64,000 bases of DNA from Sphingobacteriaceae bacterium DW12 (GCA_000783305.1 JROE01000002.1:62001-126000); one strand, 5' to 3'; counted from the first letter of the stretch, positions 17,373-27,116 are shown. Notes: generated by a model not told the origin, from the sequence alone. A program made the numbers and translations.

Positions 17373-18626
17373 CTACAAATTATTTTTATTTACCTTACTT
17401 CTATTATTCCATGCGAAAAGCAATACTATGACAAAACAAAATAGTGCCACTAAATAAGAGGTCTGCATATTGTCTGTCATATCTGTGATTTGGCTAGCCA
17501 ATGGCGGAACGACCGCTCCCCCTACGATAGACATAATAATCAAACTAGACGCCGACTTAGTGTCTGCCCCGACTCCCTTTATTCCTAAAGCAAATATAGT
17601 TGGAAACATAATGGACATAAAGAAAGTAATAGCCACTAACGCATACAACGTCACAATACCCGTTCCGAATACGACTACAAAACAAAGTATACAAGACGCA
17701 ATGCTATAGATAATCAGTAGCCTATTTGCTGACATATATTTCATAAAGAATGTGCCAATAAAGCGTCCAACCATAAACAGAAATCCAGCAACACCCAAAT
17801 AGTATTTACCTTCTTGCCCAGTAATACCCGTTACATCACTCGCAAATACCAATAGAAAACTGAATACATACACTTGTACACCCACATAAAAAAACTGGGC
17901 TACAACTCCCCATCTCACATTTTTATGCGCAAATGCACCCAAAAAGCCTCTTGACGACTCCCCTTCTTCTTCATCTTTAATATCCGGCAATTTGGTAAAG
18001 AAAAAGAGAGCGGCAACAATCAAAATCAATAAGCCAAGTACAAAATACGGTCCCTTGACCAATGAGGTTTCAGCCTGAATATAGGCTTCTCGCGCGCTTT
18101 CACCTAACGCTGCTATTTCATCTGCAGATTTTGGTTCTTCGGCCAGTATAAATACTCCCCCTACTATAGGAGCAATAGATGCCGCAAGACCATTAAATGA
18201 CTGTGCGAAATTCAGTCGTTGTTCGGCTTTATTAGGATCACCTAATATCGTAATATAAGGATTGGCAGCTGTTTCCAAAATAGTAAGTCCACATGATAGG
18301 ACGAAAAGTGCTGCTAAGAAGAATGGGTAACTGATGGTATTGGCTGCAGGAATGAACAAAAAGCAACCCAATGCAAAAAGACTCAAGCCTACCAATATAC
18401 CAGCCTTATAGCCATATCTTTTCATAATCACCCCAGCAGGAATCGCCAGCAAAAAGTATGCAGCAAACACGGCTGAATCAACCATTGAAGCCTGAAAATG
18501 GGTCAGGCTAAAAGCGCTCTTCAAATGCTTGATCAATATAGGATCCAGATTATGGATAAATCCCCAAAAAAAGAACAGTGATGTCACTAATACAATAGCC
18601 AAAGAATAGCTTTTCGTTTTCGTCAT
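17373..18626 (-). CDS. fucP: L-fucose:H+ symporter family permease
   Basis: Protein of 417 residues, twelve predicted membrane helices, major facilitator superfamily, FHS group. Typical segments: LFFFWGFIHNLDPILIKHLK in the first helix, SGLTILETAANPYI (the conserved ETAANPY motif), NFAQSFNGLAASIAPIVGG, and MFPTIFALGIKG in the tenth helix. Family members carry L-fucose, and some carry glucose or galactose. As the first gene of the catabolic operon it probably imports L-fucose. Its start faces the AraC-type regulator gene across 156 bases. Confidence 0.87.
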   Translation of the reverse strand: MTKTKSYSLAIVLVTSLFFFWGFIHNLDPILIKHLKSAFSLTHFQASMVDSAVFAAYFLLAIPAGVIMKRYGYKAGILVGLSLFALGCFLFIPAANTISYPFFLAALFVLSCGLTILETAANPYITILGDPNKAEQRLNFAQSFNGLAASIAPIVGGVFILAEEPKSADEIAALGESAREAYIQAETSLVKGPYFVLGLLILIVAALFFFTKLPDIKDEEEGESSRGFLGAFAHKNVRWGVVAQFFYVGVQVYVFSFLLVFASDVTGITGQEGKYYLGVAGFLFMVGRFIGTFFMKYMSANRLLIIYSIASCILCFVVVFGTGIVTLYALVAITFFMSIMFPTIFALGIKGVGADTKSASSLIIMSIVGGAVVPPLASQITDMTDNMQTSYLVALFCFVIVLLFAWNNRSKVNKNNL

Positions 18627-18712
18627 ACGTAATGTATTGCTAATATTTTATAATTGATAATGTAAAAATCAACATATTAATTCTGATTAAATTGATGAAT
18701 ATTACCAAAAGA

Positions 18713-18743
18713 TTGAACTATTTTACCATTATTTGTACATTTG
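18713..18743 (+). promoter_or_regulatory. Bacteroidota-type promoter of the araC-family gene
   Basis: TTG at 18713-18715, a 20-base spacer, then TACATTTG (18736-18743), a full match to the TAnnTTTG -7 element of Bacteroidota. Transcription would start near 18748, which excludes the TTG codon at 18741 as the gene start and supports the ATG at 18783. Confidence 0.6.
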
Positions 18744-18782
18744 GAAGTTTTATTACGTTATAATCATTTACAAACATTCGAT

Positions 18783-19637
18783 ATGAAACCCCAACTTCTG
18801 ACGATAGACGCACCCTCGGCCTCTGCCTTTTCGGTCAGACAAGACATACAGCCCCAACAACATAACAATTGGCATTATCACGAAGAGCTAGAGCTCATCC
18901 ATATCGCTAAAGGTACAGGTACGCAGTTGGTGGGAGACAGTATCAGCAACTTCGAAAACGACTCACTTTTCTTAATAGGTTCCAATCTCCCCCACTACTG
19001 GCTTTTTGACGAGCGATTTTTACAAAATAATGCAGATATCAGAGTGGCCCACTTCAAGGAGAACTGCTTCGGACTTGGCTTTTTCAATCTGGCTGAAAAT
19101 AGAAAAATTAGAGAACTCTTTATCAAAGCCAAAAGAGGAATGCAAATATACGGACAGGCAAAATCAAACGTAAAAGACATATTGGAAAGGATGGTGTTAG
19201 TTTCCGGAACTCAGAAAATCATCCTTCTATTAGAAGTTTTGGATATCCTATCTAAAAATGAACAGATCGAAAAACTAACAAGTCCAACATATGTAGCGGA
19301 TAATCAGGAGCTAGATTATGATCGACTAAACTCCATCATCACATACGCCACCTTACATTTCAAGAACAAGATAGCACTAAAGGAGTTGGCTGATGTCATA
19401 GGGATGACGGAAAATTCGTTCTGTAGGTTTTTTAAAACAAAAACTGGAAAGACTCCAATTGAATTTATTACCGAATTGAGAGTAGGACATGCTGTCAAAC
19501 TTTTACTGGAATCAAGCACACCTATCAAGCAGATTTGCTTTGAATCCGGCTTTCAGAATTTTGTATCCTTTCACAAAGCTTTCAAGAGAATAAAGGGTGC
19601 TCCACCCTTAGTTTATCAAAAAAGTATACAAAAATAG
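18783..19637 (+). CDS. AraC family transcriptional regulator of the fucose operon
   Basis: Protein of 284 residues from the ATG at 18783. The N-terminal cupin-like domain includes NNWHYHEELELIHIAKGTGTQLVGD (HYHEELEL, a typical sugar-sensing start). The C-terminal AraC domain has two helix-turn-helix units (IALKELADVIGMTENSFCRFFKTKTG and IKQICFESGFQNFVSFHKAFKR). It is divergent from fucP, so it most likely senses the sugar or an intermediate and controls the operon; this is inferred from position. Confidence 0.87.
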   Translation: MKPQLLTIDAPSASAFSVRQDIQPQQHNNWHYHEELELIHIAKGTGTQLVGDSISNFENDSLFLIGSNLPHYWLFDERFLQNNADIRVAHFKENCFGLGFFNLAENRKIRELFIKAKRGMQIYGQAKSNVKDILERMVLVSGTQKIILLLEVLDILSKNEQIEKLTSPTYVADNQELDYDRLNSIITYATLHFKNKIALKELADVIGMTENSFCRFFKTKTGKTPIEFITELRVGHAVKLLLESSTPIKQICFESGFQNFVSFHKAFKRIKGAPPLVYQKSIQK

Positions 19638-19659
19638 GCCGCGACATAAATCACGACCT
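19636..19659. terminator. hairpin between convergent araC-type and GH92 genes
   Basis: Arms AGGCCGCGA (19636-19644) and TCACGACCT (19651-19659) pair over nine positions with two G-U type pairs on one strand, six-base loop. There is no strong T-run on the plus strand. It overlaps the stop codon of the araC-type gene. Confidence 0.35.
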
Positions 19660-19685
19660 ATCAAACAAACAAACTAATATAAAAT

Positions 19686-21986
19686 CTATTTAGATTCCAA
19701 GCTGAGCGAGAATGGAAGGTCTCCTTTTGCAGTTCCTCTCGAGGTGTTTGGCTTGGGACTCATATCAAACTTGAGATTGGCTCCTTTAATTAATTCGCTA
19801 TGACGAATATAATTCTTTGTATAGTCCTTACCGTTAAACTTCATGCGTTGGATATACTTATTCTGAGCCGAATTCTGTGGAGCTTGAATAATAATTTTCT
19901 TTCCATTAGAAAGATGCAACGTGGCCTTTTTAAACAATGGGGCTCCTAGAATATATTCATCCGTGGCAGGAGTGACAGGGTAGAATCCTAGCGCTGAAAA
20001 CACGTACCAAGCCGAGGTTTGTCCATTATCTTCATCTCCACAATAGCCATCTGGATTTGGAGAATACATCCTATTCATTGTCTCTCTAATCCAGTACTGT
20101 GTTTTCCATGGTGTACCAATATGTCCATAAAGATAAATCATATGCTGTATAGGCTGATTACCGTGTGCGTACTGGCCCATATTGGCGATTTGCATCTCGC
20201 GTATCTCATGAATAGGAAATCCGTAATAAGAGTCATCAAATATTGGAGGTAAGGCGAAAACAGAATCCAACTTCACTTCCATCGCTTGGTGACCTCCCAT
20301 TAACTCGGCCAACCCATTGACATCTTGAAATACTGACCAACTGTAATGCCAACTATTACCTTCGGTAAAAGCATCTCCCCATTTAAATGGGTTAAATGGG
20401 GATTGAAAAGACCCATCTTTATTTTTGCCTCGCATAAGTCCGGAGGAAGGATCAAAAAGGTGCTTGTAGTTAAAAGAGCGCTTACGATATAAGTCAATGT
20501 CATCTTGGCTTTTATTCAACGATTTAGCCAATTGATAAATGGCAAAATCATCATAGGCGTACTCCAAGGTACGAGCTGCATTTTCATTTATTTTGACATC
20601 ATAGGGTACATATCCCAGCGTTTTGTAGTACGCTGCTCCCGCTCTACCAACGGCAGTCAAAGGTCCTTCATTATTCGCACCTTTCAACACCGCTTCGTAC
20701 AATGTCTCGATATCCTTTTGTCCAACACGTACACCCTTAACCCAAGCATCTGCCACTACAGAAGCAGAGTTATTTCCGACCATAATATTTCTAAATCCCG
20801 GACTAGCCCACTCTGGTAGGAACCCTCCCTCTCGATATGCATTTGCCAATCCCTGCTGCATCTTTTCACTCATTTCTGGATACATTAGATTGAGAAATGG
20901 GAAAAGGGCCCTAAAAGTATCCCAAAAACCTGTGTCTGTAAAGAAATAACCGGGTTTCACCTCCCCTGTATAAGGGCTGTAATGAACAATATCACCTTTG
21001 GCATCAACCTCATGAAACATCCTTGGGAATAACAATGAACGATACAAAGATGAGTAAAAGGTACGCGCTTGGTCGATACTGCCGCCTTCGATTTCAATCC
21101 GCCCCAGTACTTCATTCCATTTTTTCTCACTATTAGCGACTTGCTGATCAAATGTCAATCCGTCCAATTCCTTAAGGTTAAGCTCGGCTTGAGCGGGGCT
21201 GATAAAGGAAGAGGCAACCTTCAGGTGTACTTGTTCGCCTCTATTAGCAATGTGAAAACTCACGATGGCGCCGACATGGTCAGCCTGAATCTTATATCGA
21301 CCATCTTTCATCAAGGAGTCTGCAAAAGTGCTAATCCCCGCGAAAGGTCTATCAAAGGTTAGGACAAAATAATTCTTGAAATTATCTGGGACGCCGCCAC
21401 TATTCTTAGTTGAATAGCCTACAATCTTGTTTTCAGAAGGAATTACTTCTACATACGAGCCTTTATCGAAAGCGTCAATAAGGATATGTGCTTGATTGGT
21501 TTTGGGAAATGTAAATCTAAAATACGCAGCTCGATCCGTAGGTGTTAACTCCGTCTTAACGTCGAAATCGGCTAAATAAACCTCATAATAGTGAGGCTTA
21601 GCAATTTCTGCTTTATGTGAAAACCAACTCGATCGTTTGTCTTGATCAAAAGTCTTCACTCCTACCATAGGCATGATTGAAAACTGGCCATAATCATTCA
21701 TCCAAGGTGATGGCTGATGGGTCTGTTTAAATCCTCTAATCTTATCAGCTGTATACGTATACATCCAGCCGTCTCCCATCTTGCCTGTTTGTGGACTCCA
21801 AAAATTCATACCCCAAGGCATTGCAATTGCTGGATATGTATTGCCATTTGATAATGTATATGTTGATTGTGTGCCTATTAACGGATTCACAAAATCTACA
21901 GGATTACTGACCTTGCCTATTTCTTGAGCAGAGCTAAAAGATGCACATAGACAAAGTAAAATCGCAGCGATATAATTTCTTTTCAT
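19686..21986 (-). CDS. GH92 family glycoside hydrolase (alpha-mannosidase type)
   Basis: Protein of 766 residues with a signal peptide (MKRNYIAAILLCLCASFSSAQ region). GH92 hallmarks: VDFVNPLIGT, YPAIAMPWGMNFWSPQTG, IRGFKQTHQPSPWMNDYG, TFYSSLYRSLLFPRMFHEVD, FFTDTGFWDTFRALFPFLNLMYP. Catalytic region: AFTEGNSWHYSW contains the likely general acid Glu, and CGDEDNGQTSAWYVFSALGFYPV contains the likely base Asp. GH92 enzymes are calcium-dependent exo-alpha-mannosidases. It is convergent with the araC-type gene, so it is not part of the fucose operon; a glycan degradation link is only suggested by proximity. Confidence 0.92.
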   Translation of the reverse strand: MKRNYIAAILLCLCASFSSAQEIGKVSNPVDFVNPLIGTQSTYTLSNGNTYPAIAMPWGMNFWSPQTGKMGDGWMYTYTADKIRGFKQTHQPSPWMNDYGQFSIMPMVGVKTFDQDKRSSWFSHKAEIAKPHYYEVYLADFDVKTELTPTDRAAYFRFTFPKTNQAHILIDAFDKGSYVEVIPSENKIVGYSTKNSGGVPDNFKNYFVLTFDRPFAGISTFADSLMKDGRYKIQADHVGAIVSFHIANRGEQVHLKVASSFISPAQAELNLKELDGLTFDQQVANSEKKWNEVLGRIEIEGGSIDQARTFYSSLYRSLLFPRMFHEVDAKGDIVHYSPYTGEVKPGYFFTDTGFWDTFRALFPFLNLMYPEMSEKMQQGLANAYREGGFLPEWASPGFRNIMVGNNSASVVADAWVKGVRVGQKDIETLYEAVLKGANNEGPLTAVGRAGAAYYKTLGYVPYDVKINENAARTLEYAYDDFAIYQLAKSLNKSQDDIDLYRKRSFNYKHLFDPSSGLMRGKNKDGSFQSPFNPFKWGDAFTEGNSWHYSWSVFQDVNGLAELMGGHQAMEVKLDSVFALPPIFDDSYYGFPIHEIREMQIANMGQYAHGNQPIQHMIYLYGHIGTPWKTQYWIRETMNRMYSPNPDGYCGDEDNGQTSAWYVFSALGFYPVTPATDEYILGAPLFKKATLHLSNGKKIIIQAPQNSAQNKYIQRMKFNGKDYTKNYIRHSELIKGANLKFDMSPKPNTSRGTAKGDLPFSLSLESK

Positions 21987-22068
21987 AACTAACCAATGGT
22001 ATATTGGGTTCTAAAATAGAAAAAAAAATCGAATTCACATATGCTAAAAGTATTTAGCAAACATTTTA

Positions 22069-23043
22069 TTAAACCGAAACTCGAAGAACTAACTTGCCAT
22101 ACAAGGCTCCACTTTCCATCTGTCGATGGGCTTTTGCCGCTTCAGACAATAAGAAGGTTTCACTAATTCGGGGTACAAAACGTCCATCATTGATAAATGG
22201 AAACACATAATGTTGGATATCTTTAGCAAGTGTATGTTTAAATCCAATATCACGACTACGTAAGGTACTACCTGTTACCGTTAATCTCTTTTGCATCACT
22301 TTCAATACATTTAACTCGACTCTGCCCCCCAAAGTAGCATTGATATAAACTAGGCGTCCGTCTGTATTTAACAGATTAATGTTCTTCTCAAAATAAGGCC
22401 CACCAATACTATCCAATATCACATCTATTCCCTGAGCACCCAATACGGACTCAAAATCCTCTTGTTTATAGTTTATGGCCCGAGTAGCACCTAGCGATTC
22501 GCAAAACCGACATTTATCTGCATCTCCAGCAGTTGCGTAAACAATACTCCCCCAAGCACTTGCCAGTTGTATGGCGCAACTTCCTATCCCACCTGAACCG
22601 CCATGGATTAATACTTTTTCACCTGGCTGTAATCTTCCGCGTTGGAATAGATTATGCCATACTGTAAAAACAGTCTCAGGTATTGCTGCAGCTTCCTCCC
22701 AAGTAAGTTCTCTCGGTTTAGCAAGACAACTTCCCTCATCTACCCGTACATATTCTGCGTATCCACCACCCGCCACCAATGCTATTACCTCATCTCCCAC
22801 CTTCCACATAGAAGTCTTCGTCCCAAGCTCGACAATCACTCCCGCCACTTCTAGGCCAGGAATATCTGCAACCACTCCATCTGGAGCAGGGTAATTTCCC
22901 TTCCGCTGGAATACATCTGGTCTATTGATGCCCGCAGTCCGTACTTCGATGAGTACTTCATATTCCCCTAGGGTAGGGATCGCTCTATCAACGATATGGA
23001 GCACCTCTGGTCCACCAAATTCAGAAATGACAATTGCTTTCAT
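22069..23043 (-). CDS. NAD(P)H quinone oxidoreductase, PIG3-like
   Basis: Protein of 324 residues from the ATG at 23041-23043 (MKAIVISEFGGPEVL); another ATG two codons earlier is possible. Medium-chain dehydrogenase/reductase of the zinc-free quinone reductase group: RTAGINRPDVFQRKGNYPAP, PGLEVAGVIVELG, VWHNLFQRGRLQPGEKVLIHGGSGGIGSCAIQLA (nucleotide-binding GGSGGIG), and the ending GALYGKLVLRV. It probably reduces quinones or enones with NADPH in the cytoplasm. It is 83 bases upstream (in coordinates) of the GH92 start and on the same strand. Confidence 0.88.
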   Translation of the reverse strand: MKAIVISEFGGPEVLHIVDRAIPTLGEYEVLIEVRTAGINRPDVFQRKGNYPAPDGVVADIPGLEVAGVIVELGTKTSMWKVGDEVIALVAGGGYAEYVRVDEGSCLAKPRELTWEEAAAIPETVFTVWHNLFQRGRLQPGEKVLIHGGSGGIGSCAIQLASAWGSIVYATAGDADKCRFCESLGATRAINYKQEDFESVLGAQGIDVILDSIGGPYFEKNINLLNTDGRLVYINATLGGRVELNVLKVMQKRLTVTGSTLRSRDIGFKHTLAKDIQHYVFPFINDGRFVPRISETFLLSEAAKAHRQMESGALYGKLVLRVSV

Positions 23044-23112
23044 ATTCATCTATATTTACAAACACAACTTCCTTCTATTTATAGCTCAAGGCCTCCCACT
23101 CGATAAACAGAT

Positions 23113-25854
23113 CTATGACTTTTTCGGATACTTCTGTAGGCGTAGATTAAGCGAAACCATAAAGTAACGAGCTAACCGATTGTTTCGGATGTCCAAAATA
23201 TCATTACCAATAATCTCACGGGAAATACCCGTATTTTGATTCAACAAATCAAACCCTTGCAATCTCAACATGGCCAACTTATTAGGCAGAAAAGTATATT
23301 CAATGTATGAATTAATGACAGTGGGATTAACATTCATGGTACTACCTCTATAACCATCATTGAATCTTTGTGAAAGCTCCACGCCCAGAGTCATATGCTC
23401 CGTGCAATATATCTTATTCCCCAAACTAAGGACAAAGGAGTGTGCTGTAATCGAATTCTCAAAGGGCCATTTGTACTTCGCTGAATTTAGCATATAATTA
23501 CCGTTAAATTCGGACTCGATTACATCATCCAACGTATAGCGGAGCTGTAAAGATTGTGAATAGATAAACTGTCTGTTGGTAATCCGACTTTCATTGATCT
23601 GGGAGACATTGTTGTAAAAATCACCGTTACCATTGATATTCAACTGAAAATAATCCGAAATGAATGGAGTAGAAAACAGATAATAGGACCTCACATCATA
23701 ATATCCTGGCATATTCAAATAAGTCGTTTGTTGTACGGTAGAGTTGGCTGTGGCCGTTCGATCGGTCACAATCTTATTCTGTACAAAATTGTAAGCTAAA
23801 TTAGCTTCGAAATATTGCCCCCTTGAGACGATTGATTTTCTAAAACGCGTGGATATCCTATTGGCAAATTCAGCCTTCAATTCAGGATTTCCAATCACTA
23901 TATTTTGTGAGTTGGAGATATCTCGAACAGGCTGTATTTGGTGAAAGCTTGGTTGATTATTTTTACCCAGGTAATCGACCGAAAAATCTGCTTGATCGTT
24001 AATCTTCCACTTAAAACCTGCTGTTGGAATCAAGTTCACATTATTATAAGTGTAGAGCTCATTCTCCGCATACAATCTACCCGATATCTCTAATGGCTGT
24101 ACTCCAAACCCTACATTATATTTATACCTCTTATCTTTAGAATCATATTGATAATTAATCGCTGTCTGATTGCTCCGAAAATTATAATTATAGTTTAGTC
24201 CCAAGGAGTCGATAAAGACCATGTGTCCCAAAAGCTTCGAACGCTCAAGGTCCTCAACCCGTCTATTCGCGTCAATATCATTGCGCTCGAAGTCGTAAGT
24301 AACCTCCAAAGAGCTCTGTTTATTGATGGGTTCGATATAAGACCCGCTCAACTTATATGAACGGTTTTCATTAATGGCTTCAATATATTGTCGCTGAAGA
24401 AAAAATGAATAATCATTCTTTTTCAACTCATCTAGTATCACATATCGATCCTCAGCCTGTTCCACTTTGTCACCAGAACCTATCGAAGCCCTTACATTAA
24501 AAACCAGTTTACGACCTTCTTTTTTGAAGGCTTTCGAGTATAGTGCCTCCACATCCAAATTGGGGGTCATATTCTTTGATATAGATGAATAACTCCCATC
24601 ATTGGTGGTTGTATTGCTCTTAAGCCTCTTTTCCCTATAATTGTTGATGTACGTACGACTATAGGTAAAAATTGGCTCTACCTTGAGCACATCATGATTC
24701 TTAAACTTCGTATCAAAATTCAATAACAACCGATGATTAAAATCCTTGGTCTCTACCTGGTAGTCTTCTTGGTTAAATATGGATGCATTTCCGTAGACGG
24801 ATTGCAATACCGAATTGCCCACTGTTAGATTTTGCCGCTTGGTAAATGCATATTGCCCATTTACTGTTGTATTTTTGAAAAGATTGTCCGAAAAACTTGC
24901 GCCGATTGAACTAGTGGTATTCAATCCGTCAGATGGCTCTGCAAAATCTGCCAACTCGCCCATGTTACGCTCGCGGTTTCCGCCATTCGGAGACCCGAAG
25001 GAAAATAGGCTTGTATTCGTATTATTTAAAGATCCTACTAGCGAGAACTCTTGACCGTCATTGAAGTTGTTAATCCCCCCACTAAGCAAGTAGCGATCCT
25101 CAGATCCACCACCTCCAGTAAGTTGACCAAAGACAATCTTTTTCTTATCATCTTTTAACACGATATTCAATATTTTCTCAGATTCACTACCTTGTGTACC
25201 CTTGGCACTGTGGTACTCACCATACGAATCAATAACCTGCAAATACTTTATAAAGTCTACAGGTAGATTGCGTGTAGCTGTCAGCACATCTCCACCAAAA
25301 AATTTTCGACCATCTACTTGGACAGATGAAATCGGTTGACCAAAAGCATATACAGAGCCGTCTCGAGATACCTGTATATTTGGCAGTTGTTTGAGTGCAT
25401 CCTCTAAAAGCAAACGTCGATTAAAGTTAAATGCATTCATATTGTATTGAACCGTATCCTGCTTAAATATCACAGGGACAGTCTTCACGACTAATACCTC
25501 CTTCAACAATTCTGACTGGGGTGAAAGTACCACTACTGGCAAAGAAGATTTAGAAAGCACCTCCGAGGCCGAATAGGTCTTTTCTAAAATTTTATAGCTC
25601 AACAACGTATAGGTAATGCGGATTTGTCCAAGTGATACATCAGAGAACATATACCTACCATTCGCTGATGAGGCCTGATTAAATGTACCATCTGGTGAGG
25701 TAAGACGCACACTAACACCCTTAAGTGGTACACCTGCGGTATCCACCACAGACCCCTCAATGGTTATCTTTTTCGACTGTCCTCGTGCAGTATGAGAAAT
25801 GATAACCAAAGAAAGCATGATAAAACAATATAGCTGAAAGCGACGTGTAGCCAA
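23113..25854 (-). CDS. outer membrane beta-barrel protein with carboxypeptidase-regulatory domain
   Basis: Protein of 913 residues. Order: signal peptide (1-26), a carboxypeptidase-regulatory-like domain (about 31-110, ITIEGSVVDTAGVPLKGVSVRL), a plug-like region (about 130-240, LEDALKQLPNIQVSRDGSVYAFG, VQVDGRKFFGG) and a long barrel ending in ARYFMVSLNLRLQKYPKKS. It resembles TonB-dependent receptors of the outer membrane beta-barrel family without a SusD partner. The longest frame begins with TTG (25852-25854), which gives a signal peptide with basic N-region MATRRF; the first ATG (25816-25818) would leave a very short, uncharged signal. I therefore keep the TTG. The cargo is unknown. Confidence 0.83.
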   Translation of the reverse strand: MATRRFQLYCFIMLSLVIISHTARGQSKKITIEGSVVDTAGVPLKGVSVRLTSPDGTFNQASSANGRYMFSDVSLGQIRITYTLLSYKILEKTYSASEVLSKSSLPVVVLSPQSELLKEVLVVKTVPVIFKQDTVQYNMNAFNFNRRLLLEDALKQLPNIQVSRDGSVYAFGQPISSVQVDGRKFFGGDVLTATRNLPVDFIKYLQVIDSYGEYHSAKGTQGSESEKILNIVLKDDKKKIVFGQLTGGGGSEDRYLLSGGINNFNDGQEFSLVGSLNNTNTSLFSFGSPNGGNRERNMGELADFAEPSDGLNTTSSIGASFSDNLFKNTTVNGQYAFTKRQNLTVGNSVLQSVYGNASIFNQEDYQVETKDFNHRLLLNFDTKFKNHDVLKVEPIFTYSRTYINNYREKRLKSNTTTNDGSYSSISKNMTPNLDVEALYSKAFKKEGRKLVFNVRASIGSGDKVEQAEDRYVILDELKKNDYSFFLQRQYIEAINENRSYKLSGSYIEPINKQSSLEVTYDFERNDIDANRRVEDLERSKLLGHMVFIDSLGLNYNYNFRSNQTAINYQYDSKDKRYKYNVGFGVQPLEISGRLYAENELYTYNNVNLIPTAGFKWKINDQADFSVDYLGKNNQPSFHQIQPVRDISNSQNIVIGNPELKAEFANRISTRFRKSIVSRGQYFEANLAYNFVQNKIVTDRTATANSTVQQTTYLNMPGYYDVRSYYLFSTPFISDYFQLNINGNGDFYNNVSQINESRITNRQFIYSQSLQLRYTLDDVIESEFNGNYMLNSAKYKWPFENSITAHSFVLSLGNKIYCTEHMTLGVELSQRFNDGYRGSTMNVNPTVINSYIEYTFLPNKLAMLRLQGFDLLNQNTGISREIIGNDILDIRNNRLARYFMVSLNLRLQKYPKKS

Positions 25855-25950
25855 GCTTCTATCAATTAAGAGTTACTTTTGTCAAGATAGAAAAAATTAC
25901 GCATAATATTTCCCTACAAATAAAAAAACGTACGTTAACAGGTTTATAAT

Positions 25951-25988
25951 ATAAAAAGCGGGCTAATTTTTAAAAAAAATTAACCCGC
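25951..25988 (-). terminator. terminator of the ferritin gene
   Basis: Arms 25958-25971 (GCGGGCTAATTTTT) and 25975-25988 (AAAAATTAACCCGC) pair over 14 positions with one wobble, three-base loop; on the minus strand a U-run follows. Confidence 0.7.
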
Positions 25989-26017
25989 CTTCAATATGCG
26001 TTAATGTTGTTCGTAGA

Positions 26018-26545
26018 CTATTCGCCTTTGAAAGCGACTTTATTAACGTGTTTGTCAATTTCCCAGCGTCCTGTACCTTCTTCACCGATGACATCAAACA
26101 TGTCCAATATACGTCTAGCAACATATTCTTCTTCCACTTGCTCTTCCAAGAACCATTGAACAAAATTGAAGGTCACGTAGTCCTTAGCCTTCATACATCT
26201 ATCGGCAATGTTATTAAATTGTTCAGTAACAAACATCTCTTGTTCCAACGTCTGCTCAAATACACTTCTGAAGGACTCGAAGTCAACAGGGATACCTGTA
26301 ATCTCCGGAGATATAGCACGACCGCCTCTGTTATTAATATAATTAAACAACTTCAACATGTGCTCACGCTCTTCATTTGATTGTTTTGCGAAGAAATCAG
26401 CACTGAAGTCCAGACCTTGTTCGTCACACCATGAAGACATTGCCAAATACAATGATGACGAGTGCGCTTCTACTTTAATCTGAGCATTCAATATATCCTC
26501 AATCTCCTTTGCTAGGGATGATTTTAATTTCAATAAATCTTTCAT
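26018..26545 (-). CDS. ftnA: ferritin (non-heme)
   Basis: Protein of 175 residues, four-helix bundle plus C-terminal helix. Ferroxidase-site residues are visible: Glu in LNAQIKVEAHSSSLYL (about residue 20-30), E-x2-H in NEEREHMLKL, Glu in TLEQEMFVTEQF and EEQVEEE. It oxidises and stores iron as a 24-mer in the cytoplasm. It is the typical prokaryotic FtnA length, without heme-binding Met. It is a single-gene unit with a strong terminator. Confidence 0.93.
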   Translation of the reverse strand: MKDLLKLKSSLAKEIEDILNAQIKVEAHSSSLYLAMSSWCDEQGLDFSADFFAKQSNEEREHMLKLFNYINNRGGRAISPEITGIPVDFESFRSVFEQTLEQEMFVTEQFNNIADRCMKAKDYVTFNFVQWFLEEQVEEEYVARRILDMFDVIGEEGTGRWEIDKHVNKVAFKGE

Positions 26546-26625
26546 ATCAATTTTCCGTTAAGGTGTTTAATATTCTATACTTTAAAACATAGAAACAGGT
26601 GAATTGTTTCAACGCTTCCGTAATA

Positions 26626-26633
26626 CAAAGATA
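26626..26633 (-). promoter_or_regulatory. -7 box of the ferritin promoter
   Basis: On the minus strand TATCTTTG, a full match to TAnnTTTG, 80 bases ahead of the ATG. No convincing TTG was found at the -33 distance. Confidence 0.4.
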
Positions 26634-26738
26634 AGACGAAGAGTGGATAACTCGCTATAAAATATGCAATACGAATTAAGTCTAAATTAGAGATTTTAGA
26701 GGTAAGTAGTTTAGAATCAGTATAATTTAAAGAAAGTT

Positions 26739-27116
26739 TTAACTAACAAAAACAGGAGCAGGACATCTCTTCAGGCACGAATTAACAACACCATTTAATT
26801 CAATCATAAATCGAGCCCCACGAAGCAGCTCCCTTAGATTGAGGACATCAGCGACAGACAACACAAAACATCGCTCCGAACGGAAGGGCATAATTACCTC
26901 ATAGTCGCATGACCTTGATGCATCATTAAGCATCGCATCAATATCAATACCTTCAATACGTTTTTTAAAATTAAAAAAGTCGGCTACTTTAAAAGCTGAG
27001 GTTTGGCCCTGAAAATCCAACCAATAACAATTTTGACGGCTACACTGATACACTGCCCCGTGTGCAGTCATGAATACTTCTTCTACCTGTGCTAGGGGGC
27101 AAATCATTTTATCCAT
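26739..27116 (-). CDS. conserved Bacteroidota protein of unknown function
   Basis: Protein of 125 residues. The N-terminal part has C-x-L-A-Q and a Cys pair (YQCSRQNCYWLDFQGQTSAF), a pattern I associate loosely with small Bacteroidota proteins placed near hpf/xerC or ferritin (possibly DUF6686). Six Cys are spread over the protein (residues 6, 25, 30, 69, 83 and two near the end), which may bind metal. No signal peptide. It is a separate unit between ferritin and hpf. No function can be given. Confidence 0.6.
   Translation of the reverse strand: MDKMICPLAQVEEVFMTAHGAVYQCSRQNCYWLDFQGQTSAFKVADFFNFKKRIEGIDIDAMLNDASRSCDYEVIMPFRSERCFVLSVADVLNLRELLRGARFMIELNGVVNSCLKRCPAPVFVS

Noticed and set aside
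19686..21986. GH92 gene as part of the fucose operon
   Set aside because: It is convergent with the AraC gene, has its own direction and end, and GH92 enzymes act on mannosides, not fucosides.
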